Positions 8,331 to 17,467 are shown, counted from the first letter of the stretch. The stretch: 64,000 nt of DNA from Labrenzia sp. CE80 (GCF_009650605.1 NZ_WAJT01000001.1:1426001-1490000), one strand, 5' to 3'. Notes: generated by a model from the sequence alone, not told the origin. Numbers and translations are program-made.

Positions 8331-9959
8331 ATGAAAGCAGTTTCCGAAACTCAGGCAGCGGACCACCACAAAGATGGCGGTTGGTCCCATGCGACTCTCG
8401 ACAGCCTGTTCAAGTCCACGGCTGCGGCCCAGCCGGACAGGCTGGCGCTTGCCGATGCACCAGACCGCGCAGACTGGACCGGCGGAGAACCGAGAAGCCT
8501 TACCTATGCCGAAGCGGACAAGGAAATTGACCGGCTGGCTGCGTTCTACGGCGCGGTTGGTCTGACGGCCGACCACGTCCTTGGAATACAGTCGCCCAAC
8601 ACGGTCGATACGGTGATCGCGTTTTTGGCAGCCCTGCGCGCGGACTTGATTGTCTCTCCGCTGCCGCTCCACTGGCGTCAGAAGAATGTTCTTGAAGCTC
8701 TGAATTCTATCGGTGCCAAAGGCTTTATCGCCGCGGACCGGGTTGAAACCCGCATGGTCGGAACGGACGCGCGTGATGTCGCTGCCGACCTGTTCTCGCT
8801 TCGCTTTGTCTTCGGGCTTGGCAAGGATGTTCCTGACGGTCTCATTGAGCTCGGCCCTATGCTTGCCGAAATGGGCGACGGTCTGACATTCACCGAAAGC
8901 GATAGAAGCGAGGCTGCCGATCACACGGCGACAGTCTCCTGGAGTCGCAGCGGCGGAGAAACAGTCCCGGTCACCCGATGTCACAATCATTGGATTTCGG
9001 CGGCCAAACTCGCTCTGGCCGAAACCGAGCTCGGCGATGGTGCCAAGCTGCTCGTGCCTTATTCCCTTAGCGGCCTAACCGGGCTCGGTGGCGGACTGGT
9101 GCCTTGGCTCCTTTGTGGCGGCAGTTTGCATCTGCATCACCCGACCTCTTTGGTGCGTCTGGCCAAACACGCGAATGAAGTGGACGCCGACTATGTGCTG
9201 ACGCCAGGACCATTGGCGCAAATGCTTGACAAGGGCGTCGCCAACAAGGGCGCGACAATCGCTGCGGCCTGGAACATTGCGGCACCGCCGCCGTCCGCCT
9301 TCGAGCCCATGCATCCTATGGTGGATCTGCATATCGCCGATGAGTTCGCACTCGTTGCGCGAAAGCGCATTCATGCCACCAGCGTTGAGGCTGTTCCGTT
9401 GGGAAAGCAGACCGGGTCGAACGGGCGTGAGAGCGGGCCAGCCCTTTTGGACATTGCCGTTGACACTTCGGCGGACGGCGAAACGCCAAAGCTGTTGGTC
9501 AAGGGACCCGCGGTTCCGGGCACAAAGTGGCGGAACCTGGCCGACAACAAATGCCTTTCCTGGACAACAGAGGGATATCTTGCGACAGGGATCCTGGTGG
9601 AACCGGTTGACGGTGGCCTAGCAGGCTTCGGTATTCCGGGCGCATACGCGCCTGGCGCCGGACAACTTGATGCGATTGATGCCCTCTACATGACCTACCC
9701 TGGGCTCCAGGAAGCGGCAGCCTTTCTTGTCGAAGACGACATCATCGGCGCGCGGCTCTATGCCGCTTTGGTTCCTTCTCCCGGAATTGTGCCTGATGCC
9801 AAGGCTTTCTTTGCATTCCTCGACACAGCTGGTGTCGACCTTGCCCAGATCCCATTCCGTGTTCTCATTCTTCAGTCGCTGCCAAGAGATCAAAACGGCG
9901 TGATTGACAGGAGCCGCTTGACCCTGCGCACTCAGCGCTTGGCGGCACAAGTTGCGTGA
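8331..9959 (+). CDS. AMP-binding (acyl-CoA synthetase-like) protein with degraded active-site motifs
   Basis: The 542-residue protein has the layout of the ANL (acyl/aryl-CoA synthetase) superfamily. The N-terminus carries LTYAEADKEIDRLAAFYGAVGL and VLGIQSPNTVDTVIAFLAALRAD, followed by a large domain and a small C-terminal lid ending in LPRDQNGVIDRSRL. The ATP-phosphate-binding loop, normally T(S/T)GTTGxPKG, reads VSWSRSGGETVPVT near residues 202-215. The lid lysine of the PxxxxGKI motif is replaced by Val (residue 524). Either the enzyme has lost adenylation or it is a divergent branch. The gene follows the peptide-binding protein gene closely, with GGAAAA about 15 bases before the ATG. A function in lipid or siderophore-like acyl activation cannot be supported. 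Confidence 0.7.
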   Translation: MKAVSETQAADHHKDGGWSHATLDSLFKSTAAAQPDRLALADAPDRADWTGGEPRSLTYAEADKEIDRLAAFYGAVGLTADHVLGIQSPNTVDTVIAFLAALRADLIVSPLPLHWRQKNVLEALNSIGAKGFIAADRVETRMVGTDARDVAADLFSLRFVFGLGKDVPDGLIELGPMLAEMGDGLTFTESDRSEAADHTATVSWSRSGGETVPVTRCHNHWISAAKLALAETELGDGAKLLVPYSLSGLTGLGGGLVPWLLCGGSLHLHHPTSLVRLAKHANEVDADYVLTPGPLAQMLDKGVANKGATIAAAWNIAAPPPSAFEPMHPMVDLHIADEFALVARKRIHATSVEAVPLGKQTGSNGRESGPALLDIAVDTSADGETPKLLVKGPAVPGTKWRNLADNKCLSWTTEGYLATGILVEPVDGGLAGFGIPGAYAPGAGQLDAIDALYMTYPGLQEAAAFLVEDDIIGARLYAALVPSPGIVPDAKAFFAFLDTAGVDLAQIPFRVLILQSLPRDQNGVIDRSRLTLRTQRLAAQVA

Positions 9960-9989
9960 TCTCAACCGACAGTTTGGTATTTAGGCGTA

Positions 9990-11174
9990 ATGGACACTGA
10001 AACTTCCCTGCTTTGGCATGGACCAACCTGGTTCGCAGGGCGTCGCCTTCCTGGATCCGCGGGACCTATTCCCGGACTGACTTCCGACATTGACCTGATC
10101 ACCACATGGCGCACTAAGTCTGTTCTGCCCGACCCCCTTCCCTCGGTGATACTTCTAGATACCGAGGCGCTAGATCGGCTTGACGCGCGCGCCGATTTCG
10201 ACGCGTGGCTGGCAGTGGCCATTGACAGACTTCGCACTGACGTTCCGATTCTTCTGCTTTGCAGGGCTGGCGATGACTTGTCTGACCTCGTGCGACCAAC
10301 AGCCATCGTTGATCGCGAGATTCCGGACGATACGTTGTTTGTGGCGGCTTGCGACCTCCAACGTTCGTTGATGCGTTCAGAAGAAGCGCGGATCAGACGC
10401 ATGAGTTTTGGGCGCGTTCCCGGTTACGGCTCAGCACCTCATCACAAGGGCACGAGTGGGCTCCTGATTGTTGGCATGGGTGGTCGGCTCCTGCAGGTGC
10501 AGCAGGCAAGTCAGCGCAATGTCGAAATCGTGGGTGCCTTCGACCAGCAAATGGGCGAGGACTATTTGATGCAGCGTGCCTTCGATGCCGTGATCCTCGA
10601 TGACACCTTTGACGAGAATCTCGAGAACCTGCGACGCATTCGCATGGATGCGCGGTTTGCGGCACTTCCTGTTCTTGCCGTCGCGGAGCAAGCTTCGGAC
10701 ATCCCGACGCTGTTCCGGGCAGGCGCAAGCGATGTGCTCCGCTTGCCATTGCAAGTAACGAACCTCTCGAGAAGGCTATCGACGGCCATACGGTTTGGCA
10801 AAAGGCGCCGGCTTGCAGACAAGGTCTTGGCTGAAAGCCACAAGTGGCTGAGGGAACAACTGAATACCGGCGGAGTCCCGCAGGTCTTTTATGCCCGATA
10901 CAGGGAAAAGGCAGGTGCGGCACTCGCCAAGCGCAACTTAGAAATCTGGGAAATGAAGCTGCTTCCCGAGAATTTCAACACACCAGATGAAGCAACCCTT
11001 CTTGCGCCCGACCTCTACGGAACGGTTCTTTCTATCGCGGACGCCACGAGCCGTGAAGAGGACCTTGTCTGTTTCGTACATGATGTTGGTCCGATTGCCG
11101 TTCTCAAGAGCGAGCGAGGCAAGACCCGTTTACAGGCACGTATTAACGCAATTCTCGTTCATACACGTCTGTGA
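9990..11174 (+). CDS. Degenerate tandem receiver / GGDEF-like (PleD-type) protein
   Basis: This 394-residue cytosolic protein resembles PleD in plan. A first receiver-like segment (about 35-130, with LPSVILLDTEALDRLD and VPILLLCRAG) precedes a second (about 150-265, with FDAVILDDTFDENLENLRRIR, LPVLAVAEQA and FRAGASDVLRLPL). A C-terminal domain (about 290-394) follows. In that domain the segment TVLSIADATSREEDLVCFV occupies the place where active diguanylate cyclases have R-x-GG(D/E)EF. The catalytic signature is absent, so I do not expect c-di-GMP synthesis. The second receiver keeps a plausible phospho-acceptor Asp in VILDDTF. The domain assignment is my inference from pattern, not a search. 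The gene follows the AMP-binding gene by 30 bases and may share its operon. Confidence 0.55.
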   Translation: MDTETSLLWHGPTWFAGRRLPGSAGPIPGLTSDIDLITTWRTKSVLPDPLPSVILLDTEALDRLDARADFDAWLAVAIDRLRTDVPILLLCRAGDDLSDLVRPTAIVDREIPDDTLFVAACDLQRSLMRSEEARIRRMSFGRVPGYGSAPHHKGTSGLLIVGMGGRLLQVQQASQRNVEIVGAFDQQMGEDYLMQRAFDAVILDDTFDENLENLRRIRMDARFAALPVLAVAEQASDIPTLFRAGASDVLRLPLQVTNLSRRLSTAIRFGKRRRLADKVLAESHKWLREQLNTGGVPQVFYARYREKAGAALAKRNLEIWEMKLLPENFNTPDEATLLAPDLYGTVLSIADATSREEDLVCFVHDVGPIAVLKSERGKTRLQARINAILVHTRL

Positions 11175-11246
11175 TCGTCGCAAGACTAGAATGTCGCCAG
11201 CAAAATAACTAAGGTTGACGCGACGCGACGTGAAAGGGAATGCAAT

Positions 11247-11918
11247 ATGACGAGTGAGCCTCCGATCTCTGTAGACGTGGTGTCCGATGTCATGTGCCCA
11301 TGGTGCTACATCGGCAAACGCAGACTCGAGAGTGCTCTCGCACAGGTTCCGGATGTGAACGTCGCGGTTCACTGGCATCCCTATCAGCTGGATGCGACAT
11401 TGCCGAAAGAAGGCAAGGACCGCCAGGCCTATCTCACTGACAAGTTTGGTGTCGAAAGAGCAAAATCCTTCTATGAGACCATCCGCCAAGCCGGGCTGGA
11501 AGAGGGCATTCACTTTGCGTTCGACGACATCAAGCTCTCTCCCAATACGCTGGACTGTCACCGGCTGATTTTGTGGTCGCGTGCCGATGATCTGCAGGAT
11601 GAAGTCGTTGAGCGGCTCTTTCAGGTCTTTTTCCTGGAAGGTGGCGATCTGACCAAGTCGGAAACTCTGGTGAAGGTAGCTGAAGATGCCGGCATGCAAT
11701 CAGACCTCGTTGAACAGCTGCTCGAAACCGACAGTGACCTGGAAAAAACCAAACAGCAAATCGCACGCGCGCAAGAGCTTGGCGTAACCGGTGTGCCCTG
11801 TTTCATCATCGACGGACGGTTCGCGATTGCAGGTGCTGAAAAGTCAGAAACACTTGCCGCCGCGATTCGTCACGCGGAGGAAACGCGGACAAACGAACCT
11901 GAAGCTGCGGAAGGCTAA
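11247..11918 (+). CDS. DsbA-family oxidoreductase (FrnE-like)
   Basis: The 223-residue thioredoxin-fold protein carries the active-site CPWC at residues 17-20 (DVVSDVMCPWCYIGKRRLESA), the FrnE/2-hydroxychromene isomerase-type insertion, and the cis-Pro block GVTGVPCFIIDGRFAIAGA near residue 185. It lacks a signal peptide, so it is likely cytoplasmic, as are other FrnE proteins linked to disulfide exchange and oxidative stress. An additional Cys (VPCF) precedes the second half of the fold. The SD is AAAGGGAATG-like, close to the ATG. The gene is monocistronic between a 70-base spacer and a strong bidirectional terminator shared with eno. Confidence 0.88.
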   Translation: MTSEPPISVDVVSDVMCPWCYIGKRRLESALAQVPDVNVAVHWHPYQLDATLPKEGKDRQAYLTDKFGVERAKSFYETIRQAGLEEGIHFAFDDIKLSPNTLDCHRLILWSRADDLQDEVVERLFQVFFLEGGDLTKSETLVKVAEDAGMQSDLVEQLLETDSDLEKTKQQIARAQELGVTGVPCFIIDGRFAIAGAEKSETLAAAIRHAEETRTNEPEAAEG

Positions 11919-11942
11919 CACCAGACAAGCTGTTTTTAAAAA

Positions 11943-11980
11943 AAAGCCCCGCGAAATTCTTTCGCGGGGCTTTGCTTTTG
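11943..11980. terminator. Bidirectional hairpin terminator between frnE-like gene and eno
   Basis: AAAGCCCCGCGAAA (11943-11956) and its exact complement (11960-11973) form a 14-bp stem with a 3-base loop. An A-run precedes it on the plus strand and a T-rich tail follows, so it can stop transcripts of both convergent genes. Confidence 0.92.
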
Positions 11981-12005
11981 TCAGAAATTAGATTGGCGCG
12001 TTCGC

Positions 12006-13280
12006 TTAGCGCTTGAGGATGGAGGAGCCTGCATAGGCTGCTTGCGGGCCGAGCTCTTCCTCAATGCGGATGAGCTGGTTGTATTTTGCAAGTCTGTCCG
12101 ACCGCGCGAGCGACCCGGTCTTGATCTGTCCGCAGTTGGTCGCCACCGCCAGATCAGCAATGGTGCTGTCTTCGGTCTCACCCGAACGGTGCGACATGAC
12201 AGCCGTGTAGGCCGCCTTGTGGGCCGTTTCGACGGCATCTAGGGTTTCGGACAGAGTGCCAATCTGATTGACCTTGATCAGGATCGAGTTGGCGACGCCC
12301 TGGTCAATGCCCTGGCGCAGGCGAGTGGAATTCGTGACAAAGAGATCATCGCCAACCAACTGACACTTGTCGCCGAACAGATCGGTCGCAGCTTTCCAAC
12401 CCGCCCAGTCATCTTCCGCCAGCCCGTCTTCGATTGAGATGATCGGATAGCGCGCGACCAGATCACCGAGGTACTTTGCCATTTCCTCCGGATCAAGCGA
12501 ACGCCCCTCTCCTTCCAGAACATATTTTCCGTCCTTGAAGAACTCAGTTGAAGCTGCGTCCAGGGCGAGGAACATGTCTTCGCCCGGCTTATAGCCGGCC
12601 TTTTCGATGGCCTTCATCACAAAACCGATCGCAGCGTCGGTCGATTCAAGGTTCGGTGCAAATCCGCCCTCATCGCCGACATTGGTGTTATGGCCCGCAT
12701 CATTCAGCGCCTTTTTAAGCGTGTGAAAGACTTCAGCACCCATCCGTACCGCTTCCTTCAGCGAGGATGCGCCCACCGGCATGATCATGAACTCCTGGAA
12801 GTCGATCGGATTGTCCGCATGTGCTCCACCGTTGATGATGTTCATCATCGGAACCGGAAGTGTGCGTGCAGAGGTGCCGCCAACATAGCGATAGAGCGGA
12901 AGACCAGAAGACTGGGCTGCGGCACGGGCGACGGCGAGCGAAACGCCCAAGATCGCGTTGGCTCCGAGACGTGCCTTGTTCTCAGTACCGTCAAGGGCGA
13001 TCATTGCTTCATCGATTTTCAACTGATCTTCGGCGTCGAGGCCGCCAACCGTATCGAAAATGTCGCCATTGACAGCGTCGACCGCCTGCAGAACGCCCTT
13101 GCCGAGGAAGCGAGAACCGCCATCGCGCAGTTCAACAGCTTCATGCGCACCAGTGGAGGCGCCGGATGGAACTGCCGCGCGACCAAAAGATCCATCTTCA
13201 AGGAACACGTCTACCTCAACCGTCGGGTTGCCACGGCTGTCGAGGATTTCACGCCCAATGATGTCGATAATTGCGGTCAT
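12006..13280 (-). CDS. eno: Enolase (phosphopyruvate hydratase)
   Basis: The 424-residue protein is full length for bacterial enolase, which interconverts 2-phosphoglycerate and phosphoenolpyruvate in the cytoplasm. The N-terminus MTAIIDIIGREILDSRGNPTVEV and the VPSGASTGAHEAVELRD loop are diagnostic. Mg-binding and catalytic blocks are visible as LALDAAS, ISIEDGLAEDDW, LVGDDLFVTN and SILIKVNQIGTLSET, with the C-terminal signature VMSHRSGETEDSTIADLAVA. It follows kdsA on the same strand with a 134-base gap. The link is sensible because KdsA consumes phosphoenolpyruvate made by enolase. Confidence 0.98.
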   Translation of the reverse strand: MTAIIDIIGREILDSRGNPTVEVDVFLEDGSFGRAAVPSGASTGAHEAVELRDGGSRFLGKGVLQAVDAVNGDIFDTVGGLDAEDQLKIDEAMIALDGTENKARLGANAILGVSLAVARAAAQSSGLPLYRYVGGTSARTLPVPMMNIINGGAHADNPIDFQEFMIMPVGASSLKEAVRMGAEVFHTLKKALNDAGHNTNVGDEGGFAPNLESTDAAIGFVMKAIEKAGYKPGEDMFLALDAASTEFFKDGKYVLEGEGRSLDPEEMAKYLGDLVARYPIISIEDGLAEDDWAGWKAATDLFGDKCQLVGDDLFVTNSTRLRQGIDQGVANSILIKVNQIGTLSETLDAVETAHKAAYTAVMSHRSGETEDSTIADLAVATNCGQIKTGSLARSDRLAKYNQLIRIEEELGPQAAYAGSSILKR

Positions 13281-13414
13281 GCTTCACTCCAGATGGTTGC
13301 CGCGATAGGGCAAGGTTTGTTCGAAATGATCGCGCCAGATGGGAGTTGGCGCGTCAACACTTGTCCGGATTATACCGGCAGAAAAGAGCCGTATGCGATC
13401 AGCGGCTAGAACAC

Positions 13415-14260
13415 TCAAGCGCCAGCTTTAGGCTTGACCACTGCGTCGATCGCCTTCAGTTCGGACAAAAGCGCTCCGAGGTTTTTCAACGCAATCATGT
13501 TCGGACCATCGGACGAGATCGTATTGTCGGGATCCGGATGGGTCTCAATGAAGACACCTCCGACCCCGACCGCAACGGCCGCACGGGCAAGATAAGCGAC
13601 CATGCGCCGGTCCCCACCGCTGGAGCCGCCGAGACCGCCAGGTTGCTGCACCGAATGCGTTGCGTCGAAGACGACCGGGGCACCCGTTTCAGCCATGATC
13701 GGCAGCGACCGCATGTCTGACACCAGGGTGTTATAGCCAAAACTGGCGCCACGTTCGGTCAGAAGCACATTCGGGTTGCCGCTTTCAACGATCTTCGCCA
13801 GAACATTTTTCATGTCCCATGGGGCGAGAAACTGCCCCTTTTTGACATTGATTATCGCACCTGTTTTAGCGGCAGCGACGAGCAGATCCGTCTGACGACA
13901 GAGAAAGGCAGGAATCTGCAAGACGTCAATGACTTCGGCAACTGGAGCGCATTGATCAGCCGAGTGAATGTCGGTGATCGTCGGCAGACCGTAGGTTTCC
14001 TTGATCTCGGCAAAGACCGGAAGCGCCTCCTTGAGACCTACTCCTCTCGACGCAGAAAGAGACGTGCGGTTTGCCTTGTCGAAAGAGGATTTATAGACGA
14101 CGGAAATGCCTAGATTCCCAGCGATTTCCTTAACGGCTGCCGCACACTCAAGTGCATGCGCCCGGCTTTCCATCTGGCACGGCCCTGCAATCAGACTAAA
14201 TGGAGCACGGTTATCGAAAACAACGGGCCCGACGTGAACGGACGTATTTGCCTGAGACAT
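13415..14260 (-). CDS. kdsA: 3-deoxy-8-phosphooctulonate (KDO-8-P) synthase
   Basis: The 281-residue enzyme condenses phosphoenolpyruvate with arabinose 5-phosphate to KDO 8-phosphate, the first committed step towards the inner core of lipopolysaccharide. Family blocks are visible in order: FSLIAGPCQMESRAHAL, YKSSFDKANRTS, PTITDIHSADQC, ILQIPAFLCRQTDLL, VKKGQFLAPWDMKN, ERGASFGYNTLVSDMRSL and FDATHSVQQPGG. A C-x-M-E-type N-terminal motif (GPCQMES) suggests the metal-dependent class, since the metal-binding Cys is retained. It is upstream of eno on the same strand and divergent from galU. Confidence 0.97.
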   Translation of the reverse strand: MSQANTSVHVGPVVFDNRAPFSLIAGPCQMESRAHALECAAAVKEIAGNLGISVVYKSSFDKANRTSLSASRGVGLKEALPVFAEIKETYGLPTITDIHSADQCAPVAEVIDVLQIPAFLCRQTDLLVAAAKTGAIINVKKGQFLAPWDMKNVLAKIVESGNPNVLLTERGASFGYNTLVSDMRSLPIMAETGAPVVFDATHSVQQPGGLGGSSGGDRRMVAYLARAAVAVGVGGVFIETHPDPDNTISSDGPNMIALKNLGALLSELKAIDAVVKPKAGA

Positions 14261-14575
14261 TGAGTTTCCTCGTCATCGGCTACCATCTTAAGGCGGCAGC
14301 GCATCATATTTGCCCGTTGCATACCCCGTCTTTGTCACCCTCGCAACACGGCACGCACGTTTGAGCGGCGCAGGGCACGGGTTTCATCCTGGCAATTGAT
14401 TTTATATATGTTGGGGCGCGTCAAAATGGACGCCGTTCACATAATGCGATTGTCATTTCCATTTCACAGACCGGAACCTATAGAATGCTTAGACGTTTCA
14501 GTTTCGAGATTAGCTGGGCTTCTCTAGATACCCGGACAGCAGAAACTCATTAGATCAGGATCACAGGAAAAAAGA
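14261..14575. other. Divergent intergenic region between kdsA and galU
   Basis: This 315-base stretch separates two divergent genes and must hold both promoters. An A+T-rich segment near 14395-14415 (ATTGATTTTATATATG) is the best candidate for promoter DNA. I see no open reading frame of worth, no RNA gene and no riboswitch-like fold by eye. The galU start is preceded by a purine-rich SD-like run (CAGGAAAAAAGAATG). Confidence 0.5.
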
Positions 14576-15469
14576 ATGACCAAACCGATCCGCAAAGCCG
14601 TGCTCCCGGTAGCCGGCCTGGGCACACGTTTTCTTCCGGCCACCAAGGCCGTGCCGAAAGAAATGCTGACCATCGTCGACCGTCCAATCATTCAATACGT
14701 AGTTGATGAAGCGCGTGCCGCGGGCATAGAACATATTGTTTTTGTAACAGGTCGGAACAAGACCGTTATTGCCGACCATTTCGATCGGGCTTACGAGCTG
14801 GAAGAGACATTGAAGCGTCGCGACAAGGCTGAGGCACTCAAACTTCTCGAAACGCTTCGGCCGAATGCCGGGTCAACCAGCTTCACACGCCAGCAGGAAC
14901 CGCTCGGCCTTGGTCATGCTATTTGGTGCGCGCGGGACATCATCGGGCCGGAGCCCTTTGCAATCCTGCTTCCCGACATGATCATGAAGTCCGATCCCGG
15001 CTGCCTCAAGCAGATGGTGGATGTCTATAATCAGAGTGGCGGCAATGTGATCTCCGTAGAGGCTGTCCCGGAAGACCAGACTCATAAATACGGAATTGTG
15101 CAGGTCGAGGGAGACATGAACGCCTCCACCTTCGGGATCACCGGCATGGTGGAAAAGCCTGCGCCTGGCACTGCACCTTCCAACCTCTACATCAATGGTC
15201 GCTATATTCTTCAGCCGGAAATCTTTGACCTGCTTGCAACGCAGGACAAGGGGGCGGGCGGAGAGATCCAGCTTACCGATGCGATGCTGAGCCTGATGAG
15301 CCAGCAGAGCTTTACTGGTCTGCGCTTCACCGGCAAGACCTATGACTGTGGCTCCAAAGCCGGCTTCCTAAGTGCAAACATCGCCTATGCGCTGGAAGAT
15401 GCGGCGCTTGCTGCAGAACTTCTGCCGTTGTTGCAGGAGTTGGTGGAGCTGCCGGCAGCAGCCGAGTAG
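14576..15469 (+). CDS. galU: UTP--glucose-1-phosphate uridylyltransferase
   Basis: The 297-residue nucleotidyltransferase makes UDP-glucose from UTP and glucose 1-phosphate. The N-terminal nucleotide-binding signature RKAVLPVAGLGTRFLPATKAVPKEML is complete. Further family blocks are QYVVDEARAAGIEHIVFVTGR, EPLGLGHAIWCARD, FAILLPDMIM, the sugar-phosphate region VEKPAPGTAPSNLYINGRYIL and GGEIQLTDAM. A hairpin terminator follows and then a UDP-sugar dehydrogenase gene in the same direction, so the two enzymes plausibly serve surface polysaccharide synthesis although the terminator separates them. Confidence 0.97.
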   Translation: MTKPIRKAVLPVAGLGTRFLPATKAVPKEMLTIVDRPIIQYVVDEARAAGIEHIVFVTGRNKTVIADHFDRAYELEETLKRRDKAEALKLLETLRPNAGSTSFTRQQEPLGLGHAIWCARDIIGPEPFAILLPDMIMKSDPGCLKQMVDVYNQSGGNVISVEAVPEDQTHKYGIVQVEGDMNASTFGITGMVEKPAPGTAPSNLYINGRYILQPEIFDLLATQDKGAGGEIQLTDAMLSLMSQQSFTGLRFTGKTYDCGSKAGFLSANIAYALEDAALAAELLPLLQELVELPAAAE

Positions 15470-15521
15470 GAAACTCCGACCGCGGCAGCTTGCAAAAGGT
15501 TGCCTCTTGAGATTAGGACAG

Positions 15522-15562
15522 GACCGGATTGTTCTTGCGGAACAATCCGGTCTTTTCTGTTT
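15522..15562 (+). terminator. Intrinsic terminator downstream of galU
   Basis: GACCGGATTGTTC (15522-15534) pairs exactly with GAACAATCCGGTC (15540-15552). The hairpin is followed directly by TTTTCTGTTT. The 13-bp perfect stem and T-tail are a textbook intrinsic terminator. It lies 60 bases before the next start codon, so some read-through into the dehydrogenase gene is possible. Confidence 0.93.
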
Positions 15563-15613
15563 CTGAACCGGGAGACTTCTTCCCGGCTCCATTTCGCGCA
15601 CGAAGGTAACCTG

Positions 15614-16918
15614 ATGACGCATTCGACCACGCAATCACTTCGCATCGCTGTGGTCGGCTTGGGTTATGTCGGGCTGCCGGTAGCTGTTGCCTTTGCTGCA
15701 GCTGGATATGAGGTCATTGGCTTCGACGTTAAATCATCTCGTCTCGAAGAACTTTCGCGCGGCGTGGATAGTACGGCTTCAGTCGCAGTTGCTTGTCTGG
15801 ACCACCCCAAACTGCGGTTTACGGCACAGCCGGGAGAGATTGCCCATTGCGACGTCTTCATTGTTGCCGTTCCCACGCCAGTTGATATTGCGAAAAAGCC
15901 GGACCTGACGCCCTTTGTGAGTGCCGCCAAGATTGTCGGCAGCGTGATGAAGCAGGGCGCTATCGTCGTCTTTGAATCGACCGTCTTTCCGGGCGCGACC
16001 GAAGACATTGCGATTCCAGCACTGGAAGAAGCCTCTGGCCTTACGTTTGGTGCCGACTTTGGTGTTGGGTATTCCCCAGAGCGTATCAATCCCGGAGATC
16101 GCGATCGTGAGTTCAAGGACATCATAAAGATTGTCTCCGGGAGCTCAGATGCGGTGACGCGGACGCTATGCGAACTCTATGGATCTGTCGTCACTGCGGG
16201 AATTCACCGTGCGCCCTCGATCAAGGTTGCGGAGGCCGCAAAGGTCATTGAGAACACGCAGCGAGATCTCAATATTGCTCTGATGAATGAGCTCTCCATG
16301 CTGTTTCATGCCATGGAGATCGACACGCGTGACGTTTTGGCCGGGTCTGCCACGAAGTGGAATTTCCTGCCCTTCCAGCCCGGCCTTGTCGGCGGACACT
16401 GCATCGGCGTTGATCCTTATTACCTAACCCACAAGGCCAATGAGATTGGAATGACGCCGCAGGTGATCCTCGCCGGTCGCGGAACGAATGAAGCCATGCC
16501 GGGCTATGTCGCGGGCAAGATCATTCAAGGCTGTGTGCGCCTGGGTCGCCAAATGCCCGCCAAGATTGCGGTCCTTGGGATCACTTACAAGGCGAATGTC
16601 CCAGACACACGAAACTCCAAGGTTGTCGACCTTATCCGAGAGCTCAAGGACTTCGGCGCAGATGTCATGATCCACGATCCGCTCGCCGATGCGGATGACG
16701 TCATGGAAGAGTACGGGCTTTCGCTTTCAAACGCCGATGAATTGACCGGATCTGACGCGGTCGTTCTGGCGGTGCCCCATGAGCAATTCTTCGAGGAAGG
16801 CGATGCATGGCCATGGATGTCAAGGCTTGTCGGACAAGGACGTTGTCTCGTTGCCGACATACCCGCAAGGCTTGACCGCGACCAATGTCCTAAGGACATC
16901 GAGCTCTGGCGGCTTTGA
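15614..16918 (+). CDS. UDP-sugar 6-dehydrogenase, TviB/WbpO/WbpA type
   Basis: The 434-residue NAD-dependent enzyme oxidises C6 of a UDP-hexose to a uronate. The N-terminal Rossmann motif is RIAVVGLGYVGLPVAVAFA. The middle contains VPTPVD..KKPDLTPF, typical of the TviB/WbpO branch acting on UDP-N-acetylated sugars. The catalytic Cys lies in GGHCIGVDPYYLTHKA, and the C-terminal domain holds LGITYKANVPDTRNSKV. I favour UDP-GlcNAc or UDP-GalNAc over UDP-glucose as substrate because of the HCIGVDPYYL variant, by family knowledge. The open frame extends back to 15500, through the galU terminator. The ATG at 15614 with GAAGGT upstream is the real start. Confidence 0.88.
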   Translation: MTHSTTQSLRIAVVGLGYVGLPVAVAFAAAGYEVIGFDVKSSRLEELSRGVDSTASVAVACLDHPKLRFTAQPGEIAHCDVFIVAVPTPVDIAKKPDLTPFVSAAKIVGSVMKQGAIVVFESTVFPGATEDIAIPALEEASGLTFGADFGVGYSPERINPGDRDREFKDIIKIVSGSSDAVTRTLCELYGSVVTAGIHRAPSIKVAEAAKVIENTQRDLNIALMNELSMLFHAMEIDTRDVLAGSATKWNFLPFQPGLVGGHCIGVDPYYLTHKANEIGMTPQVILAGRGTNEAMPGYVAGKIIQGCVRLGRQMPAKIAVLGITYKANVPDTRNSKVVDLIRELKDFGADVMIHDPLADADDVMEEYGLSLSNADELTGSDAVVLAVPHEQFFEEGDAWPWMSRLVGQGRCLVADIPARLDRDQCPKDIELWRL

Positions 16919-17038
16919 TGACCTAAGGTGCGATGCCCTGCGCATTGCGCGATTATTGGCCCTGCCAATTCTTACAGCAATCCAATTTTCCGAATCACCC
17001 GTATACTGATGACATTCCAATGACAGGGAGCGGTCCGT

Positions 17039-17467
17039 ATGCGGTTCATTTTCTTTGTGTGTCTTTGGGTTCTGGGGAGCGCGTCTATTGCGCCAACAGC
17101 TGGGCAAGCGCAGTCTGCTGCCGATGCTTCAGCCTTTCAGTCCATCATCAAAAACCAGATGAATGCCTTTGCAGCAGGTGATTCCAAAACAGCGTTTTCC
17201 TTCGCCACGCGCGATTTGCAGCGCCGGTTTCAAACGCCCGATATCTTCATGCAGATGGTCAAACAGGGCTATCAGCCTGTTTACCGGCCAAGGGACGTCA
17301 AGTTCGGAGCCTTGAAAGACACCGCACAAGGTCCCGTGCAAGAGGTCTATGTGGTCGGGCCGAAAGGTGCCAATTGGCTCGCACTCTATAGTTTTGAGGC
17401 CCAGCAGGACGGGACTTGGCGGATCTCTGGATGTGTCCTTACACAATCACCAGGTTTGTCTGCCTGA
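17039..17467 (+). CDS. DUF4864 exported protein
   Basis: The 142-residue protein has a signal peptide (RFIFFVCLWVLGSASIAPTAGQAQ, cleavage near 25). The rest matches the DUF4864 pattern: an IIKNQMNAFAAGDSKTAFSFA opening, then IFMQMVKQGYQPVYRPRDVKFG, and a final WRISGCVLTQSPG strand. The fold is NTF2-like, to judge from the AF..GD..TAFSFA helix. No enzymatic role is known for the family. It probably acts in the periplasm. The gene is convergent with tgt. Confidence 0.8.
   Translation: MRFIFFVCLWVLGSASIAPTAGQAQSAADASAFQSIIKNQMNAFAAGDSKTAFSFATRDLQRRFQTPDIFMQMVKQGYQPVYRPRDVKFGALKDTAQGPVQEVYVVGPKGANWLALYSFEAQQDGTWRISGCVLTQSPGLSA

Noticed and set aside
14261..14575. Possible riboswitch or small RNA upstream of galU
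   Set aside because: I could not find a consistent fold or conserved aptamer motif by eye.
15500..15613. N-terminal extension of the UDP-sugar dehydrogenase
   Set aside because: It would translate through the galU terminator hairpin; the Rossmann motif begins right after the ATG at 15614.
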